Positions 1 to 6,533 of a stretch of DNA of 17,013 bases are shown here, piece by piece. Under the pieces are notes generated by a model. It searched no databases. It worked only from the letters and a program-made list of their open reading frames with translations, and was not told the DNA's origin. The position numbers were made by a program, and so were the translations under genes. The stretch comes from UBA8231 sp964512165. GTDB lineage: Bacteria; Latescibacterota; UBA2968; UBA8231. Every line of letters begins with the position of its first letter. Positions within the stretch are counted from its first letter, which is position 1. The stretch spans positions 1 through 17,013 of the forward strand of contig CAZEHQ010000084.1 of NCBI GenBank assembly GCA_964512165.1, written 5' to 3'.

Positions 1-583
1 GGTGGTGCAGGTACTGGTTGCACTTGAGCGTCTCCTCGACCGAGTCGGGGACGCCGCCGCCGATGACGTGGTCCGGGATGCGATGCCGGCGCTCGCCCCA
101 GAAGAAGCCGTCGGCGGCGAGCACGACGCAGCCCCGCCGGGCCAGCTCGTCGCCGAAGGTCCGGCCGCCGTAGCCCTTGTCCACGTGGGCGCGCAGCCCG
201 GGCCTGCTCAGCTCGTCCGTCTCGACCACCTTCTCCTTGCCCCAGTAGAAGAAGCCGCCGTGGTCGTGGATGGCGACCACGGCGGGGAAGGGACCGTCGC
301 CCTTCGGCCGCAGCAGGTAGGCCGGGACCCGCCAGACGCGGTTGGCCGCGAAGGAGACCTTGCTGCAGGTGTACGACCCCCGATCGACGGCGTCGGCCTC
401 GGGCCGCAGGTCGAAGGGCGCGTCGTCCGGCGGCGGCAGGCGGGCGTGGTCCTCGACGCGGGCCCGGGCTTGGGCGCGCCAGTTGTCGAGGTCATCGAAG
501 CGGGCCCTCGACCAGGCGTGGGACGGCTCCAGGCGGTCCTGCCAGGCGTTGCCCCACGGCGGCAGCCACTCCTCGATCCGCAC
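1..583 (-). CDS. Alpha/beta-hydrolase family esterase, N-terminal part (truncated by window edge)
   Basis: The first 194 residues of a predicted alpha/beta-hydrolase are visible; the gene runs off the left edge. The segment PAYLLRPKG (residues 87-95) followed by AVVAIHDHGG (101-110) is the first core strand and HG oxyanion loop typical of dienelactone-hydrolase/acetyl-xylan-esterase-like enzymes. ARRGCVVLAADGFFWGER (148-165) is the next strand with the usual 'D-x-x-x-x-G-E-R' turn. The catalytic Ser, Asp and His would lie outside the window, so activity cannot be checked. No signal peptide is seen, which suggests a cytoplasmic enzyme. The GTG start at 583 is chosen because GGAG sits 5 bases upstream and no earlier in-frame ATG, GTG or TTG is near. 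It is divergent from the transporter gene across 76 bp and may remove ester groups from the imported sugar; that role is inference. Confidence 0.8.
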   Translation of the reverse strand, partial: MRIEEWLPPWGNAWQDRLEPSHAWSRARFDDLDNWRAQARARVEDHARLPPPDDAPFDLRPEADAVDRGSYTCSKVSFAANRVWRVPAYLLRPKGDGPFPAVVAIHDHGGFFYWGKEKVVETDELSRPGLRAHVDKGYGGRTFGDELARRGCVVLAADGFFWGERRHRIPDHVIGGGVPDSVEETLKCNQYLHH

Positions 584-610
584 GGGCGCTCCGATCTGAC
601 CCGGCAGGGC

Positions 611-639
611 TTTTGACGGGGGAAGAATTGTATGATAAT
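611..639 (+). promoter_or_regulatory. Candidate sigma-70-like promoter for the transporter gene, possibly bidirectional
   Basis: An AT-rich island stands out in the 76-bp gap between the divergent hydrolase and transporter genes. On the + strand, TTTTGA (611-616) or TTGACG (613-618) precedes GATAAT (634-639) with spacers of 17 or 15 bases. On the - strand, TACAAT (complement of 627-632) could serve as a -10 for the hydrolase, but I see no good -35 for it. A start near position 646 would leave a short leader before the ATG at 660. The assignment rests only on match to consensus and on the contrast with the GC-rich surroundings. Confidence 0.45.
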
Positions 640-659
640 CTGCGCCGGCGGGTCCTACA

Positions 660-3299
660 ATGGGTAAGAGTGACAAGGGGCGCAAGCAGTGGGAGGAGGT
701 CGAGGAGTACCGCGACCTGCTGCAGCCTCCGGACCGTTTCGAGGAAGGCTTCACGGCGCGCACGGTCATCGGCGTGCTGTTCATCTCGCTGCTGATGACC
801 CCCGGCGAGCTCTATCTCGGCCTGTTCACCGGGGGCGGGGTGGGCGCGGCGGCGCAGTGGGTGACGGTAATCCTCTTCCTCGAGGTCGCCAAGCGCTCCT
901 TCACCTCCCTGAAGCGGCAGGAGATCTACCTGCTGGTATACGTGGCCGGGGCCCTCGTGGTGCGCGAGGAGGGCGCCTTCCTCGATCTGCTGTGGCGCCA
1001 GTATTTCGTCACCTCCGCAGAGGCGGAGCAGTTCGGCCTCAGCCGCATCCTGCCGTCGTGGTGGGCGCCGCCGCCGGACTCGGAGGCGATCGCCGAGCGC
1101 ACCTTCTTCCACCGCGACTGGGCCCTGCCGATCCTGCTGCTCGTGGCCGGCATCGTCATGGGCCGGCTCGGTTGGTTCACCTCCGGCTACGTGCTCTTCC
1201 GCCTGACCTCCGACCGCGAGCGGCTGCCCTTCCCGACGGCGCCGATGTCGGCCCTGTCGGCGATGGCCCTGGCCGAGGAGAGCGGCGACGAGACCGAGAC
1301 CTGGAAGTGGCGGGTCTTCAGCATCGGCGGCGCCATCGGCCTCGGGTTCGGGGCCCTCTACGTCGGCGTGCCGACGGCGACGGAGGTCGTCTTCGGCAGC
1401 AAGGTGCAGTTCATCCCGATCCCCTTCGCCGACCTGACGCCGTACTTCGGCACCTTCCTGCCGGCGACGCCGCTGGCGGTGGCCGTCCAGCTGGGACCGA
1501 TCTTCGCCGGCCTGCTGATGCCGTTCTGGGCCGTCATCGGGTCCTTCGCCGGCGTCGTGGTGCACATGGTGGCCAGCCCCCTGCTCTACCTGTACGGGTT
1601 CCTGCCCCGCTGGGTGGTCGGCATGGACACGATCCGCACCCAGATCGTCACCGGGATCGACTTCTGGCAGGCCTTCGGCATCGGCGTGAACCTGGCGGTG
1701 ACGGTTATCAGCTTCTACCTGCTGATCGTCAGCGGACGGCGCCAGCGCCAGGAAGCCCGCGACAGGGCCGCCGCCTCCGGCGCCGGGTCCGCCGTCTGTG
1801 TCCACGCCGGCTGCAACCGGCCCCCCGAGGTCCGCGGCCACTGCCTGAGTCACCTCGGCCGCGGGGACTTCAACCTGTGGCTGTGCATCGCCCTGTTCTG
1901 CATCCCCACCCTCTACACCATCGTCCTGGCCAAGGCCCTGTTCCCGGCCCTGGTGAGCGTGGGCCTGCTGGCGGTCTTCGCCTTCATCGGCTTCGTCTAC
2001 GCGCCGGTCATCTCCCTGGTGAGCGCCCGCCTCGACGGCATGGTCGGCAGGGACGTGCGCATCCCCTACGTTCACGAGTCGGTCATCTTCCTCACCGGTT
2101 TCCGCGGCGTCGACATCTGGCTGGTGCCCTTCCCGGGACAGAACTTCGGCGGCAACGCCGAGCAGTTCCGGATCGTCGAGCTCACCGGCATGCGCTTCAC
2201 CAGCCTCCTCAAGGCGGAGCTGCTCATGCTCCCCATCGTCGTCGTGGTGAGCCTGATGTACTGGTCGTTCCTGTGGCGCCTCGGTCCGATCCCCTCGGAG
2301 CGCTACCCCTACGCGCAGGTCATGTGGCCGCTGAAGGCGTTCCAGACCGCCCTCTACTACTCGGGCACGATGTACGGCCAGACCTGGCGCCCCGGCGAAA
2401 CCCTCGAGGGCCGGCCGGTGCCCCCGGGGGAGGCGGTGTGGAGTCCGAGCAACCTGCAGGACCGGCGCTGGTGGTACTGGAGGGCCGCGGTCACCCGGGA
2501 CGTGCACAACCCCAACGAGCTCGACCGGGACTACGAGGCGTGGTCGCGGATCGGCCGCTTCTACACCGACTTCAGCGGCCGGGGCCCCCCGGAGGAGCCG
2601 GCCCTGCCGGTGGACGGCATCGCGGCGCCTTCGCCAGACCCCGCCGCCGGCCAGCTCCTGCCTGCCCCGCGCCTGCTGTGGCCGCCCGACGGCATCGCCG
2701 TCGACACGCCGAACCCGAACTTCCGGATCGCCTTCGGATCGGCCCCGGGGGACACGGTCGACTTCTTCTTCCAGGTCGACCTCAGTCCCGGCTTCGACAG
2801 CGATCTGCACCAGCGTTCCTCCGACCAGCCGCTGCTCTTCGGAACCCTCTGGCGGGACCCGAAGTTCGCGGGAAACCGCCGCGACGACGACGGCGACGGC
2901 CGGGTCGACGAGGAGGTCGTGAACCGCCGCGACGACGACGGCGACGGGGTCGTCGACGAGGACCCCTCCCATCCGCTGGACGGCTGGAAGTGGCCGATCA
3001 TCGTCTTCGGCGCCGGCTTCGGTCTCGTGGCTTACTTCGGCCTGTCCCTGCTGGGCCTGCCGATCTTCCTGATCTGGGGCTACGTGCAGAGCGTGAACGG
3101 CATCCCCTACGCCCTGCTGCCGCAGATCGCCGGCGCCCTGCTGGCGCGCTGTTACTTCTGGCAGCGCTACGGAAAGCAGGAGTGGCGGCGCTACGCCATG
3201 GTCCTGGCCGTCGGCTACGCAGTCGGCATGTCCCTGGTGGGCATGTTCTGCGCCGCCCTGCTGATGGTCTCGAAGGCCGTCTCCTCCCTGGTCTACTGA
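660..3299 (+). CDS. OPT-like multi-pass membrane transporter with zinc-finger-like and calcium-loop-like insertions
   Basis: An 879-residue inner-membrane protein with roughly a dozen or more hydrophobic segments (for example 34-55, 60-78, 153-168, 280-320, 338-358, 404-455, 517-540, 777-830, 845-872). The opening FTARTVIGVLFISLL and YLGLFTGGGVGAAAQW resemble the start of oligopeptide-transporter (OPT) superfamily proteins, and relatives are often labelled 'peptide transporter'; the substrate is unknown. Two insertions are odd. Residues 380-398 carry C-x4-C-x9-C-x2-H in a loop just after a basic stretch (RRQRQEARDR, 361-370), so probably cytoplasmic. Residues about 640-776 form a soluble segment with a beta-rich part and two DDDGDG loops. 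The ATG at 660 has only a weak GGCGGG upstream. Followed after 70 bp by the FadR-type regulator and then the lyase-like gene, which suggests a glycan-derived substrate (inference). Confidence 0.75.
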   Translation: MGKSDKGRKQWEEVEEYRDLLQPPDRFEEGFTARTVIGVLFISLLMTPGELYLGLFTGGGVGAAAQWVTVILFLEVAKRSFTSLKRQEIYLLVYVAGALVVREEGAFLDLLWRQYFVTSAEAEQFGLSRILPSWWAPPPDSEAIAERTFFHRDWALPILLLVAGIVMGRLGWFTSGYVLFRLTSDRERLPFPTAPMSALSAMALAEESGDETETWKWRVFSIGGAIGLGFGALYVGVPTATEVVFGSKVQFIPIPFADLTPYFGTFLPATPLAVAVQLGPIFAGLLMPFWAVIGSFAGVVVHMVASPLLYLYGFLPRWVVGMDTIRTQIVTGIDFWQAFGIGVNLAVTVISFYLLIVSGRRQRQEARDRAAASGAGSAVCVHAGCNRPPEVRGHCLSHLGRGDFNLWLCIALFCIPTLYTIVLAKALFPALVSVGLLAVFAFIGFVYAPVISLVSARLDGMVGRDVRIPYVHESVIFLTGFRGVDIWLVPFPGQNFGGNAEQFRIVELTGMRFTSLLKAELLMLPIVVVVSLMYWSFLWRLGPIPSERYPYAQVMWPLKAFQTALYYSGTMYGQTWRPGETLEGRPVPPGEAVWSPSNLQDRRWWYWRAAVTRDVHNPNELDRDYEAWSRIGRFYTDFSGRGPPEEPALPVDGIAAPSPDPAAGQLLPAPRLLWPPDGIAVDTPNPNFRIAFGSAPGDTVDFFFQVDLSPGFDSDLHQRSSDQPLLFGTLWRDPKFAGNRRDDDGDGRVDEEVVNRRDDDGDGVVDEDPSHPLDGWKWPIIVFGAGFGLVAYFGLSLLGLPIFLIWGYVQSVNGIPYALLPQIAGALLARCYFWQRYGKQEWRRYAMVLAVGYAVGMSLVGMFCAALLMVSKAVSSLVY
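2874..2947 (+). repeat. Direct repeat encoding two DDDGDG calcium-loop-like motifs
   Basis: A 26-base perfect direct repeat occurs at 2874-2899 and 2922-2947, offset by 48 bases (16 codons), inside the transporter gene. Each copy encodes NRRDDDGDG, followed by (R/V)VDE. The D-x-D-G-D-G-x-x-D-E pattern (residues 742-751 and 758-767) resembles calcium-binding loops of thrombospondin type-3, dockerin and EF-hand-like repeats. Recent in-frame duplication is the simplest explanation. Confidence 0.8.
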
Positions 3300-3300
3300 G

Positions 3301-3330
3301 GAGCGGAGGGTTCTTGACAAGCCCCCGCTC
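3301..3330. promoter_or_regulatory. Inverted repeat around a perfect TTGACA, upstream of the regulator gene
   Basis: GAGCGGAGG (3301-3309) pairs with CCCCCGCTC (3322-3330) with one mismatch, leaving a 12-base loop that contains TTGACA (3314-3319). It starts two bases after the transporter stop codon (3297-3299). It could be a hairpin at the end of the transporter transcript, since a short T-run follows at 3338-3341, or an operator covering the -35 box of the regulator promoter. The sequence does not separate these options. Confidence 0.4.
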
Positions 3331-3341
3331 ATGACGATTTT
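3314..3341 (+). promoter_or_regulatory. Candidate promoter of the FadR-type regulator gene
   Basis: A perfect -35 hexamer TTGACA (3314-3319) is followed after 16 bases by GATTTT (3336-3341), a weak -10 that keeps the key second A and last T. A transcript starting near 3348 would exclude the ATG at 3331 and favour the ATG at 3370 as the regulator's start. Confidence 0.45.
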
Positions 3342-3344
3342 GAA

Positions 3345-3360
3345 CGGGACTCGCATCCCG
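3345..3360. promoter_or_regulatory. Candidate autoregulatory operator (inverted repeat CGGGA-N6-TCCCG)
   Basis: CGGGA (3345-3349) and TCCCG (3356-3360) form a perfect 5-bp inverted repeat with a 6-base spacer. It sits between the candidate -10 box and the preferred ATG at 3370. GntR-family proteins commonly bind short palindromes next to their own promoters, so an autoregulatory site is plausible. Short GC palindromes also arise by chance in this DNA. Confidence 0.3.
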
Positions 3361-3369
3361 GGGGACGGA

Positions 3370-4119
3370 ATGGCAGAGAAACTCTTCGAGGACAGCTTCG
3401 GCGAACGCACCACTCTCAGCTCGCAGGTGGCGGAGCTGATCTACCGCCGCATCCGGCAGCAGCGCCTGGCGTCGGGGGCGATCATCGGCACCGAGGCCGA
3501 ACTGGCCGAGCAGTTCGGCGTCTCCCGCACCGTCATCCGCGAAGCCGTGGGCAGCCTCCGGGGCCTGGGGATCGTCACCAGCCGTCAGGGGCGCGGTCTG
3601 TGCGTGGCCCGCGGCGACGTGATCGACGCCATGGCCAAGGCCTTCGCCCCCGTGGTCACCGACGAGCGCAACTGGTCGGAGATCTGCCACCTGCGCTTCG
3701 TCCTCGAGGTCGGCTCCCTGCCCCTGGTGGTGGAGCGCGCCACGGAAGAGCAGATCGAGCGGCTGCGCCGGCTCGCGGAGGAGATGCTCGAGCTGGCGGA
3801 GGGTGGGGACGGGGAGTTGCCGAAGGCCGTCTCGCGGGCGATCGGCCGCCGGGAGATGCAGTTCCACGAGCTGATCTTCGACATCGCCGACAGCCAGCTC
3901 TCCGGACGGCTTCACCGCCTTCTGCTGGAGTACTTCTACAAGGCCTACGAGCAGGGGCCCTTCGGCAGTCATCACCCGGTGGACAAGATGCGCCAGCACG
4001 TCGACCTGGCCGAGGCGATCGCCGTCCGCGACGTCGGTCGGGCGGTGGAGATCCTGTCCGACCACATCGAGCCCGCCATGCTGGCCGCGGCGTACGACGA
4101 GGACGCCGCCTCGGGCTGA
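3370..4119 (+). CDS. GntR-family transcriptional regulator, FadR/FCD subfamily
   Basis: A 249-residue DNA-binding regulator. Residues about 16-82 form a winged helix-turn-helix: LSSQVAELIYRRI, then TEAELAEQFGVSRTVIREAV (41-60), and a wing ending in SRQGRGLCV. Residues about 100-236 are an all-helical FCD effector domain. Its usual metal-binding set appears as E162-x3-H166, H210 and H232; the first acidic residue is Glu where Asp is more common. FCD regulators usually sense small organic or sugar acids and control the adjacent catabolic genes, which fits the neighbouring lyase-like gene. The ATG at 3370 (GGGGGA upstream) is preferred over the ATG at 3331, because the longer form adds 13 residues outside the domain and would begin upstream of the predicted transcription start. 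Confidence 0.9.
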   Translation: MAEKLFEDSFGERTTLSSQVAELIYRRIRQQRLASGAIIGTEAELAEQFGVSRTVIREAVGSLRGLGIVTSRQGRGLCVARGDVIDAMAKAFAPVVTDERNWSEICHLRFVLEVGSLPLVVERATEEQIERLRRLAEEMLELAEGGDGELPKAVSRAIGRREMQFHELIFDIADSQLSGRLHRLLLEYFYKAYEQGPFGSHHPVDKMRQHVDLAEAIAVRDVGRAVEILSDHIEPAMLAAAYDEDAASG

Positions 4120-4181
4120 AGGCCCGCGAGCTGTCTACGGAGGTGCGGTGCCAGCGCAATCGGGCTCTTCTCTTCGTTGCG

Positions 4182-4200
4182 GACCGGTGACCGACCGGTG
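4182..4200. promoter_or_regulatory. Direct repeat GACCGGTG x2 just before the lyase-like gene
   Basis: GACCGGTG occurs at 4182-4189 and again at 4193-4200, an 11-bp period (one helical turn). Each copy holds the palindrome ACCGGT. The pair ends five bases before the GTG start at 4206 and lies within the 86-bp gap after the regulator gene. It could be a binding site for the upstream FadR-type regulator; this is inference from position and spacing only. I see no clear promoter in the same gap. Confidence 0.3.
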
Positions 4201-4205
4201 CCACC

Positions 4206-6533
4206 GTGGCCCGCGCCGGTGACAGGCTGATCTCCGGAGACGGCCTGGAGCTGGCGGTCCGTCTCCAGGCGCCCCTCGCCTTCAGCACCAGCCTGCCCCC
4301 GGGGAGCACCCCCGGGGGGCTCTCCGTGTGCGACGCGGAAGGCGCCAGCCTGATCTGCCAGCACCGCGTCCTCGACCGCTACCCGGACGGGTCGGCCCGC
4401 ACGGTGCGCACTCACTTCCTGCCGCGGGACGAAGGCCCCTTCACCCTCCGCCAGGGACCGGCGGCACCGCCGGCGGGGCCACCCTATCAGCCCCTGTACG
4501 ATCCCTGCACCGGAGTCGTCGACAACGGCTGCTTCCGCCTGCAGCTGCCGGGCGGCGGCCGCCGCACCATCGACCTGAGGGTGCCGGCCGGCGACGGGGG
4601 GGGCCACCACTGGTCCTTCCACTGCCAGGTCGACCCCTGGGAGGGGGGCACCTTCTCCAGCGCCGGCCGCGAGGGCAGCCTCGAGGTCGAGGAGAACGGC
4701 CCGGTCTGGTGCAGCCTCAGCCTCTCCGGGAGCTTCGGCGGTCTCAGCCCCCTCGAGTACCGGCTGCGGTTCCAGGTGGCCCGCGGCGTCCCCCTCCTGC
4801 GCTGGCAGTGCCGTTTCGGGAACATGAGCGAGGAGGCCGTGAAGATCCGCTCCGCCTCCTGTGCGCTGTCGCCGGTGGCGGTCGACCTGGCCCGCAGCCT
4901 GTGGTGCGAGCGCGAGGACCGCGCCGTCCTGAGAGTCGGGGACGAGGAGCGGCGGATCGAGGGCGAGGTGCCCGGCCATCTGCTGGTCCGCTCCGGCCCC
5001 CTCGAGCTGGCCTGGGGTCTGCAGGACCTGTCCTGCTACTACCCGAAGGCGCTGGCCGCCGAGCACGATACCCTGAGTTGGGCGATCCTGCCGGCATCCA
5101 GAGGCCCGCGCGCGGCTCTCGAGGGCGGCGCCCGCAACCGCTGGTTCGACGCCGACGGCGGCATGCGCGTGCCTCCGTGCTTCTCGTGGCGCACGGACGG
5201 GTACCTCGCCTGGGGGCCCGACGCCGCCGACCTGGCCCGGCTGACGGCCGAGGCCCCGCTCGTGCGTCCCCTCGCCCTGCCGGGGTCGCCGTGGAGCCGC
5301 CTGGTGCCCGGCGGCGAGCTGCCGCCGGAAGTCCGGAAGGAGGCGGACCGGCTGTGCGCCTCCTACGAGTCGACGCAGCGGGACAAGCGGCTCTTCGGCC
5401 TGATGGACTACGGCGACCTCGTCGGACCGGCACCTTCGAACGACCCGCCGGGCGAGGTCTGGATGAACGGCGAGCACGATGCCCCCTGCGGGCCCCTGCT
5501 CTACTACCTGGTCTCCGGTCAGAGGCGGTTCTGGAACGCCGGCTGCCACGCGGCGCGCCACCAGCTGGACGTCGACCTGAGACGACGCGGCGACGGCTGG
5601 TCCCTGGCCAAGCACTGCGCCGGGCACGTGACCGACCGCTGCGAGAACGGGCACTTCTGGATCGAGGGCCTGGCCCTCTACTACCGGCTCACGGGCGACG
5701 GGGACGCCTTCGAGGCGTTGGATCACCTCGGATCATGGCTGGCCCAGGACCTGGCCGCCTCCGCGGCCGGCGACTTCCCGACCCTTCGCGAGGCGGGCGT
5801 CAGCCTGTGGATGCTGGCCGTCGCCTTCGAGGTCTTCCCGGACCGCCGCTACTACCTCGAGATCCTCGAGCCCCACGTCGACGCCCTGCTGGCCCTGCAG
5901 AAGGAGGACGGCGCCTGGCACCCGTACCTGAAGACCGACGTGGCCCTCTACCGGCAGCCGCGCTACCGGAAGTCGATGCATCTGAACAGTCTGGCCATGG
6001 GTCTGCTGCGCTACGGCGAGGTGAGCGGCGACGAGCGCATCCCGCCGGTGCTCTACCGGTACCTGCGCCGGTCCCTGCTCGGCGGCGATCTGCTGCTGCC
6101 CGGCGGTGGCGGCGTGATCTGGGACAACGGCTTCGACCTGCGCGTCGATGAGGACGAGCCCGGTCTCGAGCCGGCGGAGATGGACGCGGCCGCCTTCCCG
6201 GAAGGGCAGGGGGCGGGCTACCTGAGCCCCCGGCACGGGCGCACCAGCGGGACCGCGCAGTCGGCGCCTCCGCCCTGGGATCCGGGGCTGTTCCCGTTGC
6301 TCGAGGTGGTGGCCTTCGTCGGCCGGCACTACGAGGACCCCGGGCTGGTCGCCGAGGCCTCGAGACTCCTCGACGAGTACCTGGCGCGCGCGGCCGGGCG
6401 CGGCCTCGACTCGGTGCGCAGCTTCCGCAACTGGACCCCCCTGCTGCAGCACCTGCCCGCGTACCTGGCCTACCTCCGCTCCCGCCAGGGGGCCCCGAAG
6501 GCCGACCCCGGAGGCGCTCCCGGCCGGAGCTAG
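4206..6533 (+). CDS. PcRGLX/YetA-like three-domain protein (putative rhamnogalacturonan-type lyase or glycan-active enzyme)
   Basis: A 775-residue protein with the layout of the PcRGLX/YetA family: an N-terminal RIFT-barrel-like domain (about 1-95, with the hallmark RYPDGSARTV at 58-67), a central beta-sandwich (about 96-370) and a C-terminal alpha/alpha toroid (about 372-760). Toroid hallmarks include DYGDL (401-405), WMNGEHDAP (419-427), HQLDVDL (452-458) and GHFWIEGLALYYRLTGD (482-498). The family contains fungal rhamnogalacturonan exolyase and Bacillus YetA; the catalytic residues here cannot be assigned from sequence. No signal peptide is present, so it probably acts in the cytoplasm on imported oligosaccharides. 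The GTG at 4206 is the first possible start after an in-frame TGA at 4188 and has no clear ribosome-binding site, perhaps relying on the upstream regulator transcript. Many cysteines (about 17) suit a reducing compartment. Confidence 0.75.
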   Translation: MARAGDRLISGDGLELAVRLQAPLAFSTSLPPGSTPGGLSVCDAEGASLICQHRVLDRYPDGSARTVRTHFLPRDEGPFTLRQGPAAPPAGPPYQPLYDPCTGVVDNGCFRLQLPGGGRRTIDLRVPAGDGGGHHWSFHCQVDPWEGGTFSSAGREGSLEVEENGPVWCSLSLSGSFGGLSPLEYRLRFQVARGVPLLRWQCRFGNMSEEAVKIRSASCALSPVAVDLARSLWCEREDRAVLRVGDEERRIEGEVPGHLLVRSGPLELAWGLQDLSCYYPKALAAEHDTLSWAILPASRGPRAALEGGARNRWFDADGGMRVPPCFSWRTDGYLAWGPDAADLARLTAEAPLVRPLALPGSPWSRLVPGGELPPEVRKEADRLCASYESTQRDKRLFGLMDYGDLVGPAPSNDPPGEVWMNGEHDAPCGPLLYYLVSGQRRFWNAGCHAARHQLDVDLRRRGDGWSLAKHCAGHVTDRCENGHFWIEGLALYYRLTGDGDAFEALDHLGSWLAQDLAASAAGDFPTLREAGVSLWMLAVAFEVFPDRRYYLEILEPHVDALLALQKEDGAWHPYLKTDVALYRQPRYRKSMHLNSLAMGLLRYGEVSGDERIPPVLYRYLRRSLLGGDLLLPGGGGVIWDNGFDLRVDEDEPGLEPAEMDAAAFPEGQGAGYLSPRHGRTSGTAQSAPPPWDPGLFPLLEVVAFVGRHYEDPGLVAEASRLLDEYLARAAGRGLDSVRSFRNWTPLLQHLPAYLAYLRSRQGAPKADPGGAPGRS

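Noticed and set aside
2..616. A 204-codon open frame on the + strand at the left edge
   Set aside because: The opposite strand encodes a convincing alpha/beta-hydrolase with an HDHGG loop and a ribosome-binding site; the + frame has no such features.
632..667. An 11-codon leader ORF (MIICAGGSYNG) overlapping the transporter start
   Set aside because: It has a GGAAG six bases upstream, but its ATG coincides with the likely -10 box, so it would not be transcribed from that promoter. Noted as an alternative only.
3331..3369. ATG at 3331 as start of the FadR-type regulator
   Set aside because: It lies upstream of the likely transcription start, lacks a nearby ribosome-binding site, and adds 13 residues with no match to the domain; ATG at 3370 is better.
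492..3413. A 973-codon open frame on the - strand across the transporter gene
   Set aside because: It is antisense to a membrane protein with clear family features. Its translation is Gly/Asp/Arg/Gln-rich and low in hydrophobic residues, typical of an antisense frame in GC-rich DNA.
2998..4065. A 355-codon open frame on the - strand across the regulator gene
   Set aside because: It is antisense to a clear GntR-family protein and has the composition of an antisense frame.
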